Source: Prado023 sp963788325
GTDB lineage: Bacteria > Actinomycetota > Actinomycetes > S36-B12 > CAIYMF01
NCBI GenBank assembly: GCA_963788325.1
Contig: CAWBGJ010000009.1
Span: 434,001-498,000 of the forward strand
Length of the DNA: 64,000 nucleotides
Direction of reading: 5' to 3'
The position numbers and the translations under genes were made by a program. The notes beneath the pieces are model-generated. The model worked only from the letters and a program-made list of their open reading frames with translations. It had not been told where the DNA came from and did not search any database. Positions 8,548-16,165 of the stretch are shown piece by piece. Positions within the stretch are counted from its first letter, which is position 1. Every line of letters starts with the position of its first letter.

Positions 8548-8853
8548 TCAGTCCTGCGGGTGCTGGCGCAGGTAGGTGGAGAACACAGCCACGAACAGGG
8601 GCTCAAGGTCGCCGACCCCCGTGCTGCTGAACACCTGTCGCGCGGCCTCGACCGTCTCGATCAGCGAGCCGCCGATCTCCCCGAGCGAACCGCCCTCGTC
8701 GGCGGTGGCCGCCAGGGCGGGGGTGTGGGCCATCAGGTCGATGAAGAACTGCAGGTCGTGACGTGACCGAGCCCGCTCGAACGCCTCGTCACGCAGGTCC
8801 TCGTAGGGCCAGTCCTCGTAGGCGAGGTCCGGATGCTCGGTGTGGTCACTCAT
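8548..8853 (-). CDS. Small acidic hypothetical protein
   Basis: A 101-residue acidic protein (MSDHTEHPDLAYEDWPYEDLRDEAFERARSRHDLQFFIDLMAHTPALAAT) ending VFSTYLRQHPQD. It looks helical and soluble, with no signal peptide or recognised catalytic motif. The ATG at 8853 is chosen over the longer open frame because a TAGCGT -10 box ends seven bases before it. It converges on the nuoD-like gene with only five bases between stops. I do not assign a function. Confidence 0.65.
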   Translation of the reverse strand: MSDHTEHPDLAYEDWPYEDLRDEAFERARSRHDLQFFIDLMAHTPALAATADEGGSLGEIGGSLIETVEAARQVFSSTGVGDLEPLFVAVFSTYLRQHPQD

Positions 8854-8860
8854 GGGGCAC

Positions 8861-8866
8861 ACGCTA
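8861..8866 (-). promoter_or_regulatory. -10 box of a probable leaderless promoter
   Basis: Minus-strand TAGCGT, seven bases before the ATG at 8853, with no ribosome-binding site between. This element decides the start of the small acidic protein. Confidence 0.5.
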
Positions 8867-9090
8867 GTGGACGCCCCGGCGCGCATCGCACCCCGCGCCC
8901 TGCCCGCGATCGATCCCAGTTCCCGGGTGCATCGCCCCCGAGACCTTGGGCGGATTCAACCGGTCTGCGCAACACCTGATGGTGAGGTGGTGGTGTTGTG
9001 GGGGGGTCGGCGTCCGGGGCGGCCAAAGGGGGGTCGACTAGGTGATGAGGTGCGGGGCGGCGGCCGGGTGGGTGGTGCAGGTGCAGGGGG
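8867..9090. other. Intergenic region, no gene seen
   Basis: About 220 bases between the small acidic protein and the DUF3180 gene. It holds a G-rich segment and a weak 7-base inverted repeat (CAACACC at 8970-8976 with GGTGTTG at 8992-8998) that could end the folate operon on the minus strand. There is no convincing coding frame. Confidence 0.4.
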
Positions 9091-9603
9091 TCAGGTTGCT
9101 GCGCCGGCGGGCCCGGCGTCGCGTCCGCGGACGGGATCGTCCGGGTCGTCGATGTCCGTGGGCAGCCGGCAGATCCGTTCCAGCCACAGGGACAGCGCCG
9201 CGAGGACCAGCCCGCCCAGCGCGGCCAGGGCCGCGGCCAGCAGCCGCTCCCGGCCTGCGGCCACTGCCGTCTCCTGCAGCAGTCGCACGGCAACCCCTGC
9301 GTAGAGGCCGAACACGATCGCCCCGGTCCGCGAGCCGGCGAAGGCCAGGGCCGTCGTTCGGGCAGCGACCACCGGGGTCATCGGCGGCGTGCGGCGAGGC
9401 GAGTCGGCCCTGGGGTGCAGCCGTCGGCGCGCCGCCAGCGTCCAGGCCCCCACGAACCCCGCCACGACCCAGATGACCAGCACGGCCGACCAGGGCACGG
9501 CCGGCAGCCGACCTCGACCGTCCACCCAGTCGACCAGACCCCAGCCGATCAGTCCGGCGACGAGCGCCACCGCGAACAACGACGGCACCGACGTGGGCTT
9601 CAT
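9091..9603 (-). CDS. DUF3180 family membrane protein
   Basis: A 170-residue integral membrane protein with four hydrophobic segments: SLFAVALVAGLIGWGLVDWV, AVLVIWVVAGFVGAWTLAA, TTALAFAGSRTGAIVFGLYAGVAV and LLAAALAALGGLVLAALSLWL. DUF3180 proteins are found next to folK in actinobacteria and their function is unknown. The ATG at 9603 overlaps the folK stop by four bases, so it is the last gene of the ftsH-fol transcript. A longer open frame upstream is an antisense-like shadow of folK and is not used. Confidence 0.85.
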   Translation of the reverse strand: MKPTSVPSLFAVALVAGLIGWGLVDWVDGRGRLPAVPWSAVLVIWVVAGFVGAWTLAARRRLHPRADSPRRTPPMTPVVAARTTALAFAGSRTGAIVFGLYAGVAVRLLQETAVAAGRERLLAAALAALGGLVLAALSLWLERICRLPTDIDDPDDPVRGRDAGPAGAAT

Positions 9604-10121
9604 CGCCACCACGGCCCACCGTCGAGAAGGGTCACCGACTGGTCGGTGACCAGGGCCGCCCACTGCCCGATCGTCCGGGTCGGCTCGCCTGCCACCTCGA
9701 GGTCCGCGCCCGGCTGCAGCTGCGCCCAGGGTGCCAGGACGAAGGCCCGCTGGTGGGCCCGTGGGTGCGGCAGCGTCAGCTCGGGGTCGGCGCTGGTGAT
9801 CCCCTCCACTGCCAGGATGTCGATGTCCAGCGTGCGCGGACCCCAGCGCACGTCGCGCACGCGCCCGGCCTGCGCCTCCAGCTCGTGGGCGAGGTCGAGC
9901 AGCCCACGGGGATCGCGGGTGGTGTCCGCGACCACGACCGCGTTGCAGTAGTCGGGCTGCTCCGGCCCGCCGACCGCGGCCGTGCGCCACAACCCGGAGA
10001 CCGCGATGAGGAAGACGTCGCGCTGGCCGGCGAGGTCGGCGATGGCAGCGCGCAGGGTGGCCCGCGCGTCGCCGATGTTGGCGCCCAGGCCCAGGACGGC
10101 CCGCTCCTTCGGCCTGGTCAT
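9600..10121 (-). CDS. folK: 2-amino-4-hydroxy-6-hydroxymethyldihydropteridine diphosphokinase (HPPK)
   Basis: A 173-residue enzyme transferring pyrophosphate from ATP to 6-hydroxymethyl-dihydropterin, just before the FolP step. Motifs: AVLGLGANIGDARATLRAAIADL at the N terminus, GPEQPDYCNAVV, and the HPPK signature RWGPRTLDIDILAVEG followed by LTLPHPRAHQRAFVLAPWAQL. The ATG at 10121 overlaps the folB stop by four bases, and the stop overlaps the next gene likewise. Length is typical. Confidence 0.96.
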   Translation of the reverse strand: MTRPKERAVLGLGANIGDARATLRAAIADLAGQRDVFLIAVSGLWRTAAVGGPEQPDYCNAVVVADTTRDPRGLLDLAHELEAQAGRVRDVRWGPRTLDIDILAVEGITSADPELTLPHPRAHQRAFVLAPWAQLQPGADLEVAGEPTRTIGQWAALVTDQSVTLLDGGPWWR

Positions 10122-10573
10122 CGGGCCCTCGTGACGGTGACGGCCACGTCGTCGAACGGCACCGGGATGGGCGCCTGCGGCTTGTGCACCGTGATGGTCG
10201 CGCACAGAACGCCCGGCAGGGCCAGGGCGTACTCGGCGATCCGGACAGCCAGCGTCTCGATCAGGTTCACCGGCGGGCCCTCGATGAGGGCGACGATGCC
10301 CAGGGCCAGGGTTCCGTAGTCCAGGGTGTCGGCCAGGTTGTCGGACTGCGCTGCACGTGTCATCGACGGCACGTCCAGGACCACGTCCACGCGGAACTCC
10401 TGGCCGTCGCGGCGCTCGTGGTCGAACACGCCATGGAATCCGGTGGCCCGGACCCCGGTCAGGGTGATCCGGTCCAGTTGAGGGTTCCGCGGACTGGGAC
10501 CGCGGCTCTCGGGGGTCACGGGGCTCTCGGGGGTCACGGGGCTCTCGGGGGTCTCGGGGGTGTCGGGGGTCAC
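10118..10573 (-). CDS. folB: Dihydroneopterin aldolase with an N-terminal hexapeptide-repeat extension
   Basis: The 151-residue product converts dihydroneopterin to 6-hydroxymethyl-dihydropterin and glycolaldehyde. The enzyme core starts near residue 34 with DRITLTGVRATGFHGVFDHERRDGQEFRVDVVLDV, continues with DNLADTLDYGTLALGIVALIEGPPVNLIETLAVRIAEYAL and ends IPVPFDDVAVTVTRAR. The first 33 residues are unusual: four degenerate copies of VTPESP encoded by an 18-base tandem repeat. The GTG start at 10573 overlaps the folP stop (GTGA) and lies inside the first repeat unit. Translational coupling is likely. Confidence 0.92.
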   Translation of the reverse strand: MTPDTPETPESPVTPESPVTPESRGPSPRNPQLDRITLTGVRATGFHGVFDHERRDGQEFRVDVVLDVPSMTRAAQSDNLADTLDYGTLALGIVALIEGPPVNLIETLAVRIAEYALALPGVLCATITVHKPQAPIPVPFDDVAVTVTRAR

Positions 10574-10575
10574 GG
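10504..10575. repeat. Four-copy 18-base tandem repeat at the 5' end of folB
   Basis: Plus-strand unit GGCTCTCGGGGGTCACGG occurs perfectly at 10504-10521 and 10522-10539, with one change at 10540-10557 and a few changes at 10558-10575. On the coding strand it encodes VTPDTP-ETPESP-VTPESP-VTPESR. Changes in copy number would keep frame, because 18 is a multiple of three. It spans the folB start and the end of folP. Confidence 0.9.
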
Positions 10576-11451
10576 GGCCTGCTCCTGAGTCGTGCCGGGG
10601 CCCGCGGCACGCCACGCACCCGCTACCGCGATCGCATCTCGGGACCCGCGCACGTCGTGCACCCGGACGGCCCACGCTCCGGCCGCGGCAGCCAGCGCGG
10701 TGACCGCATCGGTGGCTGCATCACGCTGGTCCACCGGCCGCGGTTCGCCCACGCCGGCCCCGCCCAGGAGCTCGCCGAGGAACCGCTTGCGGCTGGCGCC
10801 GATGAGCACCGGATGGCCCAGGGCAGCGAGCGCGGGCAGGCCCGCCAGCAGCGCCCAGTTGTGCTCGGAGCGCTTGGCGAAGCCCAGGCCGGGGTCGAGC
10901 ACGACCCGGGCCGGGTCGACCCCGGCGGCTTCGAGCTCGTCGCGCCGGTCGCGCAACTCGGTGCACACGTCGACCACCACGTCGTCGTAGCTGGCCAGGG
11001 CATCCATGTCGGTGGAGTGCCCACGCCAGTGCATGGCCACATAGGGCACCTCGACCCCGGCCAGCCACGGGTGCATCGCGGGGTCGGCCAGCCCGCCGGA
11101 GACGTCATTGACCACCGCAGCCCCGGCGGCCACCGCAGCCCGGGCCACCTCGGCGCGCATCGTGTCGATGCTGACCACGACGCCGCGGCTGACGAGTCGC
11201 TCGACGACGGGCATGACCCGGGCCAGTTCCTCTCCCACGGGGATCCGGGAGGCACCGGGCCGGGTGGACTCACCCCCGACATCGATGATGTCGGCACCGG
11301 CCGTGACCTGCGCCAGCGCGTGTTCGACAGCCACGTCGACGTTGACGAACCGACCCCCGTCGGAGAAGGAGTCCGGGGTGACGTTGAGCACCGACATCAC
11401 CAGAGTGCGCCGCAGCGCAGCGAGGTGCTCGGGCAGTCCGCTCGGGTGCAC
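10570..11451 (-). CDS. folP: Dihydropteroate synthase
   Basis: A 293-residue TIM-barrel enzyme condensing 4-aminobenzoate with the pterin pyrophosphate; it is the sulfonamide target. Both family signatures are present: MSVLNVTPDSFSDGGRF near the N terminus and ADIIDVGGESTRPGASRI. Later blocks include VVNDVSGG, VALDPGLGFAK-like VVLDPGLGFAKRSEHN, PVLIGASRKRFLGELLGG and the C-terminal VRVHDVRGSRDAIAVAGAW. The GTG at 11451 starts two bases past the folE stop. A downstream ATG at 11397 would remove residues before the first barrel strand and is less likely. Confidence 0.95.
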   Translation of the reverse strand: MHPSGLPEHLAALRRTLVMSVLNVTPDSFSDGGRFVNVDVAVEHALAQVTAGADIIDVGGESTRPGASRIPVGEELARVMPVVERLVSRGVVVSIDTMRAEVARAAVAAGAAVVNDVSGGLADPAMHPWLAGVEVPYVAMHWRGHSTDMDALASYDDVVVDVCTELRDRRDELEAAGVDPARVVLDPGLGFAKRSEHNWALLAGLPALAALGHPVLIGASRKRFLGELLGGAGVGEPRPVDQRDAATDAVTALAAAAGAWAVRVHDVRGSRDAIAVAGAWRAAGPGTTQEQAP

Positions 11452-11453
11452 CG

Positions 11454-12068
11454 CTAGGCCTTCAGGATCAGCGACATGACCTCGGCGCGCGTGGCCGCCT
11501 CGCGAAGCGAACCGCGCACGGCGCTGGTGACCGTGCGCGCGCCGGGCTTGCGCACGCCCCGCATCGACATGCACAGGTGCTCGCACTCTATGACGACCAC
11601 GACCCCGCGCGGCTGGAGCACACGGACCATGGCCTCGGCGACCTGGGTGGTCAACCGCTCCTGGACCTGCGGCCGCTTGGCGTACACGTCGACCAGGCGG
11701 GCGATCTTGCTCAGGCCGGTGATCCGGCCCTCCGCGCTGGGGATGTAGCCGACGTGGGCCACGCCATGGAAGGGCACCAGGTGGTGCTCGCAGGTCGAGT
11801 AGACCTCGATGTCCTTGACCAGGACGAGCTCGTCGTGGCCGAGGTCGAAGGTGGTGGACAGCACCTCGTCGGGACGCTCGCGCAGGCCCCTGAAGATCTC
11901 GGCGTAGCTGCGGGCGACCCGCCCGGGGGTGTCGCGCAGACCGTCGCGGTCCGGGTCCTCGCCGATGGCCAGCAGCAGCTCGCGCACCGCGGCAGCGGCT
12001 CGGGCCTCGTCGACGGGCCCGGCCATCTCTGCAGGGTCGAAGGAGTGGACCGGGTCGACGGCAGTCAC
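11454..12068 (-). CDS. folE: GTP cyclohydrolase I
   Basis: A 204-residue enzyme making dihydroneopterin triphosphate from GTP, the first committed folate step. The zinc and active-site block VYSTCEHHLVPFHGVAHVGYIP and the later SKIARLVDVYAKRPQVQERLT and VVIECEHLCMSMRGVRKPGARTVTSA are intact. The GTG start overlaps the ftsH stop by four bases (GTGA), and folP follows directly. FolE-FolP-FolB-FolK supply most of the dihydropteroate branch from one transcript. Confidence 0.96.
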   Translation of the reverse strand: MTAVDPVHSFDPAEMAGPVDEARAAAAVRELLLAIGEDPDRDGLRDTPGRVARSYAEIFRGLRERPDEVLSTTFDLGHDELVLVKDIEVYSTCEHHLVPFHGVAHVGYIPSAEGRITGLSKIARLVDVYAKRPQVQERLTTQVAEAMVRVLQPRGVVVVIECEHLCMSMRGVRKPGARTVTSAVRGSLREAATRAEVMSLILKA

Positions 12069-14374
12069 TGGCCGCTGCCCGGCCGGTCGGTGGGACCCGC
12101 TGCGTCCTCACCGGGGGTCCCGTCGACCGGTCCGGCCGGGTTCGGTGGGGTCGGGGGTGTCGGAGGTGTCGGTGTCGGGGGTGTCGGCGCCGGCGGATCC
12201 CAGCCGGGCGCCGGTGCGGCGCCCGGGTTCGGGGCCCCTGGGGTCGAGCCGGGGGAGCCAGCATCGCCGTGCACCGGACCCGCGGCCGGTCCGCTCGGGC
12301 CGACCGGGGCGTGCGCCCCGTTGGGCCCCGGGCCACCGGCTGGGTGACCGCCCACGGGGTAGCCCTCGGCCGGGGCCGGCGGGGTCATGCCCGGCAGTGG
12401 GGCGCCATAGGTGCTCCCCGGGGCGGGCAGGCCATAGGCGCCCAGCATCGAGGAACCCACTCCCACGGGCGCCTCGAGCCGCGGTGGGACATCGACGGGC
12501 GGACGGTCCGAGGGGGTGCGCCGCTGCGAGCCGGTCCATGCCGGTCGCAGGGGCCGCAGCCGCAGCTGGGTGAAGATCTCGGCGACCTGCTCCTTGTTCA
12601 GCGTCTCCTTCTCGAGCAAGGAGATGACCAACTCGTCGAGGACGTCGCGGTTGTCGACCAGGATCTCGAAGGCCTCGTTGTGGGCATGGTCGATCAGGCT
12701 GCGGACCTCCTCGTCGATCGCCGCAGCGATCTCCTCGGAGTAGTCGCGGGTGTGGCCCATGTCGCGGCCGAGGAACACCTCGCCGTTCTCCTTGCCGTAG
12801 CGGATCGCGCCGAGCCGCTCGGTCATGCCGTACTGGGTGACCATCGCGCGGGCCACCGCGGTGGCCTTCTCGATGTCGTTGGAGGCACCGGTGGTCGGGT
12901 CGTGGAAGACCAGCTCCTCGGCGGCGCGCCCACCGAGCATGTAGGCCAACTGGTTGAGCATCTCGCTGCGCGTGGTGGAGTACTTCTCCTGGTCGGGCAG
13001 CACCATCGTGTAGCCCAGGGCCCGGCCGCGCGGCAGGATCGTGATCTTGTGCACCGGGTCGTTGCCCGGCAGCGCCGCGGCCACCAGGGCGTGCCCGCCC
13101 TCGTGGTAGGCGGTGATCCGCTTCTCCTTGTCGTCCATGACGCGGGTGCGCTTCTGCGGCCCGGCGATCACGCGGTCGATGGCCTCGTCCAGCGCGCGGT
13201 TGTCCACCAGGGCCGCACCGGAGCGGGCCGTGAGCAGCGCGGCCTCGTTGAGCACGTTGGCCAGGTCCGCGCCGGTGAAGCCCGGGGTGCGCTTGGCCAC
13301 GGCGTGCAGGTCGATTCCCGGGGCCATCGGCTTGCCGCGGGCATGGACCTTCAGTACCTCGAACCGGCCCTCGAGGTCGGGCGGGGAGACCTGGATCTGG
13401 CGGTCGAAGCGACCCGGGCGCAACAGCGCCGGATCGAGGATGTCCGGGCGGTTCGTCGCGGCGATCAGGATCACGCCGCCGGAGACGTCGAAGCCATCCA
13501 TCTCGACGAGCAACTGGTTGAGCGTCTGCTCGCGCTCGTCGTGGCCGCCCCCGAGTCCGGCGCCGCGATGCCGGCCGACCGCGTCGATCTCGTCGACGAA
13601 GATGATGGCCGGGGCATTGGTCTTGGCCTGCTCGAACAGGTCGCGCACCCGCGAGGCACCCACGCCGACGAACATCTCGACGAAGTCCGATCCGGAGATC
13701 GAGAAGAACGGCACGCCCGCCTCACCTGCCACAGCCCGCGCCAGCAGGGTCTTGCCGGTCCCGGGCGGACCGTAGAGCAGGACGCCCTTGGGGATCTTGG
13801 CTCCCACAGCTTGGAAGCGACCCGGATCCTGGAGGAACTCCTTGATCTCGTGGAGCTCCTCGACAGCCTCGTCGGCTCCGGCGACATCGTCGAAGGTGGT
13901 CTTGGGCAGGTCCTTGCTCAGCGGCTTGGCCTTGGACTTGCCGAAGCTCATCATCCGCGACCCCCCGCCCATCTGGTTCATGAAGAAGAACAGCAGCGCG
14001 AGCACGAGGAAGATCGGCAGCATCGAGACCAGCAGCGTCATGAGCACGCCCTGCTGGGGGTTCTTGATGTTGTACCCGGGCAGCGTGCCCGCATCGACCT
14101 GGGCCTGCAGGCTGCGCTGGAGCTCCACGCCCTGGCCGTCGATGAACTCGGCGAACTTCTTGGAACCGTCGGCGAACTCCACCTCGATGCGCTGCTCCTG
14201 GTCGATCAGCAACGCCTCGGTGACCTGGCCCTTGTCGATCGCCGTGACGACCTCGGAGGTGTCCACCTGCCTGGGCCCGTTGACCCCCGAGAGCAGGCTG
14301 CTGCCGATCAGCAGCAGCAGGGTGGCCATCAGGATCCAGAAGATCGGACCACGTAGGAAACGCTTCACATCCAT
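12065..14374 (-). CDS. ftsH: ATP-dependent zinc metalloprotease FtsH
   Basis: A 769-residue membrane AAA protease that degrades misfolded membrane and regulatory proteins. Two transmembrane segments flank the periplasmic-side domain (about residues 11-30 and 111-131). The AAA module has Walker A GPPGTGKT (202-209), Walker B IIFVDE (258-263) and the arginine-finger segment RPGRFDRQ. The zinc motif is HEGGH (424-428), the usual alanine of HEAGH being glycine; the HExxH ligands remain. About 120 C-terminal residues form a Pro/Gly-rich low-complexity tail, longer than in typical FtsH. The ATG at 14374 is used because homology begins there. The stop overlaps folE, coupling the protease to folate synthesis. 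Confidence 0.95.
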   Translation of the reverse strand: MDVKRFLRGPIFWILMATLLLLIGSSLLSGVNGPRQVDTSEVVTAIDKGQVTEALLIDQEQRIEVEFADGSKKFAEFIDGQGVELQRSLQAQVDAGTLPGYNIKNPQQGVLMTLLVSMLPIFLVLALLFFFMNQMGGGSRMMSFGKSKAKPLSKDLPKTTFDDVAGADEAVEELHEIKEFLQDPGRFQAVGAKIPKGVLLYGPPGTGKTLLARAVAGEAGVPFFSISGSDFVEMFVGVGASRVRDLFEQAKTNAPAIIFVDEIDAVGRHRGAGLGGGHDEREQTLNQLLVEMDGFDVSGGVILIAATNRPDILDPALLRPGRFDRQIQVSPPDLEGRFEVLKVHARGKPMAPGIDLHAVAKRTPGFTGADLANVLNEAALLTARSGAALVDNRALDEAIDRVIAGPQKRTRVMDDKEKRITAYHEGGHALVAAALPGNDPVHKITILPRGRALGYTMVLPDQEKYSTTRSEMLNQLAYMLGGRAAEELVFHDPTTGASNDIEKATAVARAMVTQYGMTERLGAIRYGKENGEVFLGRDMGHTRDYSEEIAAAIDEEVRSLIDHAHNEAFEILVDNRDVLDELVISLLEKETLNKEQVAEIFTQLRLRPLRPAWTGSQRRTPSDRPPVDVPPRLEAPVGVGSSMLGAYGLPAPGSTYGAPLPGMTPPAPAEGYPVGGHPAGGPGPNGAHAPVGPSGPAAGPVHGDAGSPGSTPGAPNPGAAPAPGWDPPAPTPPTPTPPTPPTPPNPAGPVDGTPGEDAAGPTDRPGSGQ

Positions 14375-14469
14375 CCTTGCCCGGGTCGCCCCGACCGATG
14401 ATCGCCGGGTGCCAGCCGTGCACGCACATCGGCATGAACGCACCCGCCGGGCAGCACGCCCGTGTGAAG

Positions 14470-14475
14470 AAACTA
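14470..14475 (-). promoter_or_regulatory. Possible -10 box for the ftsH-fol transcript
   Basis: Minus-strand TGTAGTTT contains an extended -10 hexamer TAGTTT in the 196-base gap between hpt and ftsH, about 95 bases before the ftsH start. No good -35 hexamer is seen. The gap is otherwise without a gene. Confidence 0.3.
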
Positions 14476-14570
14476 CACCGACCCTCCGACAGGGGCCTGT
14501 GCGGTTCGCGCTGGGCGTAGGGGCAGGTGCGTGCCTCCGGCGCGGTGGTCAGCTGTGGATGTCGCGTGGC

Positions 14571-15122
14571 TCAGCTGTAGACGTGCGGTGCCAGCGTGCC
14601 CACCTGGCGCAGGTTGCGGTAGCGCTCGGCGTAGTCCAGGCCGTATCCCACGACGAACTCGTTGGGGATGTCGAAGCCGATGTACTTCGGCTCGAGGTCC
14701 ACCTTGACGGCATCCGGCTTGCGCAGCATCGTCAGGACCTCGACCGAGGCGGCACCCCGTGCGGTGAGGTTGCGCATCAACCAGGACAGGGTCAGGCCGG
14801 AGTCGATGATGTCCTCCACGATGAGCACATGCCGACCGGTGATGTCGGTGTCGAGGTCCTTGAGGATGCGCACCACGCCCGAGGACTTGGTCGAGGATCC
14901 GTAGCTCGACACCGCCATCCAGTCCATCTGCAGGTGGATGCTCATGGCTCGGGCCAGGTCTGCCATGACCATCAGGGCACCCTTGAGCACCCCGACGAGC
15001 AGCACGTCCCGTTCGGCGTAGTCGCGGTCCACCTCAGCGGCCATCTCAGCCAACCGCGCCAGGAGCGCGGGCTCGTCGATGAGTACCTGCTCGATGTCGG
15101 TTCCCAGGGTCTGCGCGTCCAC
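14571..15122 (-). CDS. hpt: Hypoxanthine phosphoribosyltransferase
   Basis: A 183-residue purine salvage enzyme that makes IMP (and GMP) from hypoxanthine (guanine) and PRPP. The PRPP-binding motif VLIVEDIIDSGLTL is present, preceded by VLKGALMVMADL and the flexible-loop block MAVSSYGSSTKSSGVVRILKDL, and followed by KYIGFDIPNEFVVGYGLDYAERYRNL. The GTG start is five bases after the tilS stop. The tilS-hpt-ftsH order is conserved widely in Gram-positive bacteria. Confidence 0.95.
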   Translation of the reverse strand: MDAQTLGTDIEQVLIDEPALLARLAEMAAEVDRDYAERDVLLVGVLKGALMVMADLARAMSIHLQMDWMAVSSYGSSTKSSGVVRILKDLDTDITGRHVLIVEDIIDSGLTLSWLMRNLTARGAASVEVLTMLRKPDAVKVDLEPKYIGFDIPNEFVVGYGLDYAERYRNLRQVGTLAPHVYS

Positions 15123-15127
15123 GGGGG

Positions 15128-16165
15128 TCAGGCTCTCACAACCAGGGCCGCACCCTCCCGCCGGGCGCGACGTCCCGAGGGCAGTGCGACCTCGGATCGT
15201 CCGGCCGGGCCGGGCAGGAGGTCGGCGACGGCCCAGACATGCTCGGCGGACAACTCGCTGGCCGGGCAGCCGGCCGCGACCAGGAACCTGCGCAGGATCC
15301 GGCTCACGATCGCCGCGGGCAGCTCCTCATCCCGCAGCACCGACACGGGTAGGCGGACGACCCGCGGATCAGCGCCGAGGCCATCGACCATCCGCTCGGT
15401 CCACACCTGGTCGGCCCATGCGTCCAGAGCGTCGGCATCCTGGCCCGCGAGACGGGCGGTGCGCGCCAGCGAGCCGACGACCCCGGGCCCGAGGGCCTCG
15501 AGCAGTGCGGGCATCGCCCCTGCGCGCACGCGGACCCGCGTGAACGCCGGATCCACGTTGTGCGGGTCGACCCATGGTGCCAGGCGTGGGTCCAGCGCAG
15601 CCTGTTCGGCCGCTGCCCGGGCGACCACCTCCCGGGACAGTGCCAGCAGCGGCCGTCGGTAGCACCCCGAGCGGGCCGGCATCCCGGCCAGCGAGCGCGT
15701 TCCCGAGCCGCGGGCCAGGCCCAGCAGCACGGTCTCGGCCTGGTCGTCGCGGGTATGGCCCAGCAGGACCGCGCCCACTTGCTGACCACCCGCACCGGGC
15801 TGCGCTGCGCAGGCCGAAAGCGCCGCGTACCGGGCCGCCCGGGCCGAGGCCTCGACGCCGCCCGAACCAGGGCCCCGGGCCACCTGAACCGCCCGGACGT
15901 GCACGGGCGAGCAGCCCAGGATCCGGGCCTGCTCCGCCGCTCGGGCGGCTACCTCGCCGGACCCCGGCTGGAGCTGGTGATCGATCACGACCGCCCCGCA
16001 CTCGAGACCCGCCTGCGCGCTGACCTGCACCGCGGCGGCGGCCAGGGCCAACGAGTCCGGGCCCCCGCTCAGTGCCACAAGGATTCGTTGACCGGGTTCG
16101 AGGTCGCCCACGGCTGCACGGACTGCGGCCCGCACGGCGGCCCGCGGCGGGCGGTCGGCGGGCAT
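15128..16165 (-). CDS. tilS: tRNA(Ile)-lysidine synthetase
   Basis: A 345-residue enzyme that attaches lysine to C34 of tRNA-Ile(CAU), so that it reads AUA. The PP-loop ATPase motif ILVALSGGPDSLALA occurs at about residues 27-41, followed by GLECGAVVIDHQLQPGSGEVAARAAEQARILG, LLGHTRDDQAETVLLGLARGSGTRSLAGM and DPHNVDPAFTRVRVRAGAMPAL. The ATG at 16165 shares one base with the stop of the upstream metalloprotease gene (TGATG), suggesting coupled translation. A long open extension upstream is antisense coding noise and is not used. Confidence 0.94.
   Translation of the reverse strand: MPADRPPRAAVRAAVRAAVGDLEPGQRILVALSGGPDSLALAAAAVQVSAQAGLECGAVVIDHQLQPGSGEVAARAAEQARILGCSPVHVRAVQVARGPGSGGVEASARAARYAALSACAAQPGAGGQQVGAVLLGHTRDDQAETVLLGLARGSGTRSLAGMPARSGCYRRPLLALSREVVARAAAEQAALDPRLAPWVDPHNVDPAFTRVRVRAGAMPALLEALGPGVVGSLARTARLAGQDADALDAWADQVWTERMVDGLGADPRVVRLPVSVLRDEELPAAIVSRILRRFLVAAGCPASELSAEHVWAVADLLPGPAGRSEVALPSGRRARREGAALVVRA

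Noticed and set aside
8970..8998. CAACACC ... GGTGTTG inverted repeat as a terminator
   Set aside because: The stem is only seven pairs with a 15-base loop and no T-tract. It is noted only as a weak possibility within the intergenic entry.
12269..14356. A 695-codon open frame on the plus strand opposite ftsH
   Set aside because: High-GC codon bias keeps antisense frames open. The frame is rich in Arg, Gly, His and Gln, lies opposite a fully recognisable FtsH and has no ribosome-binding site.
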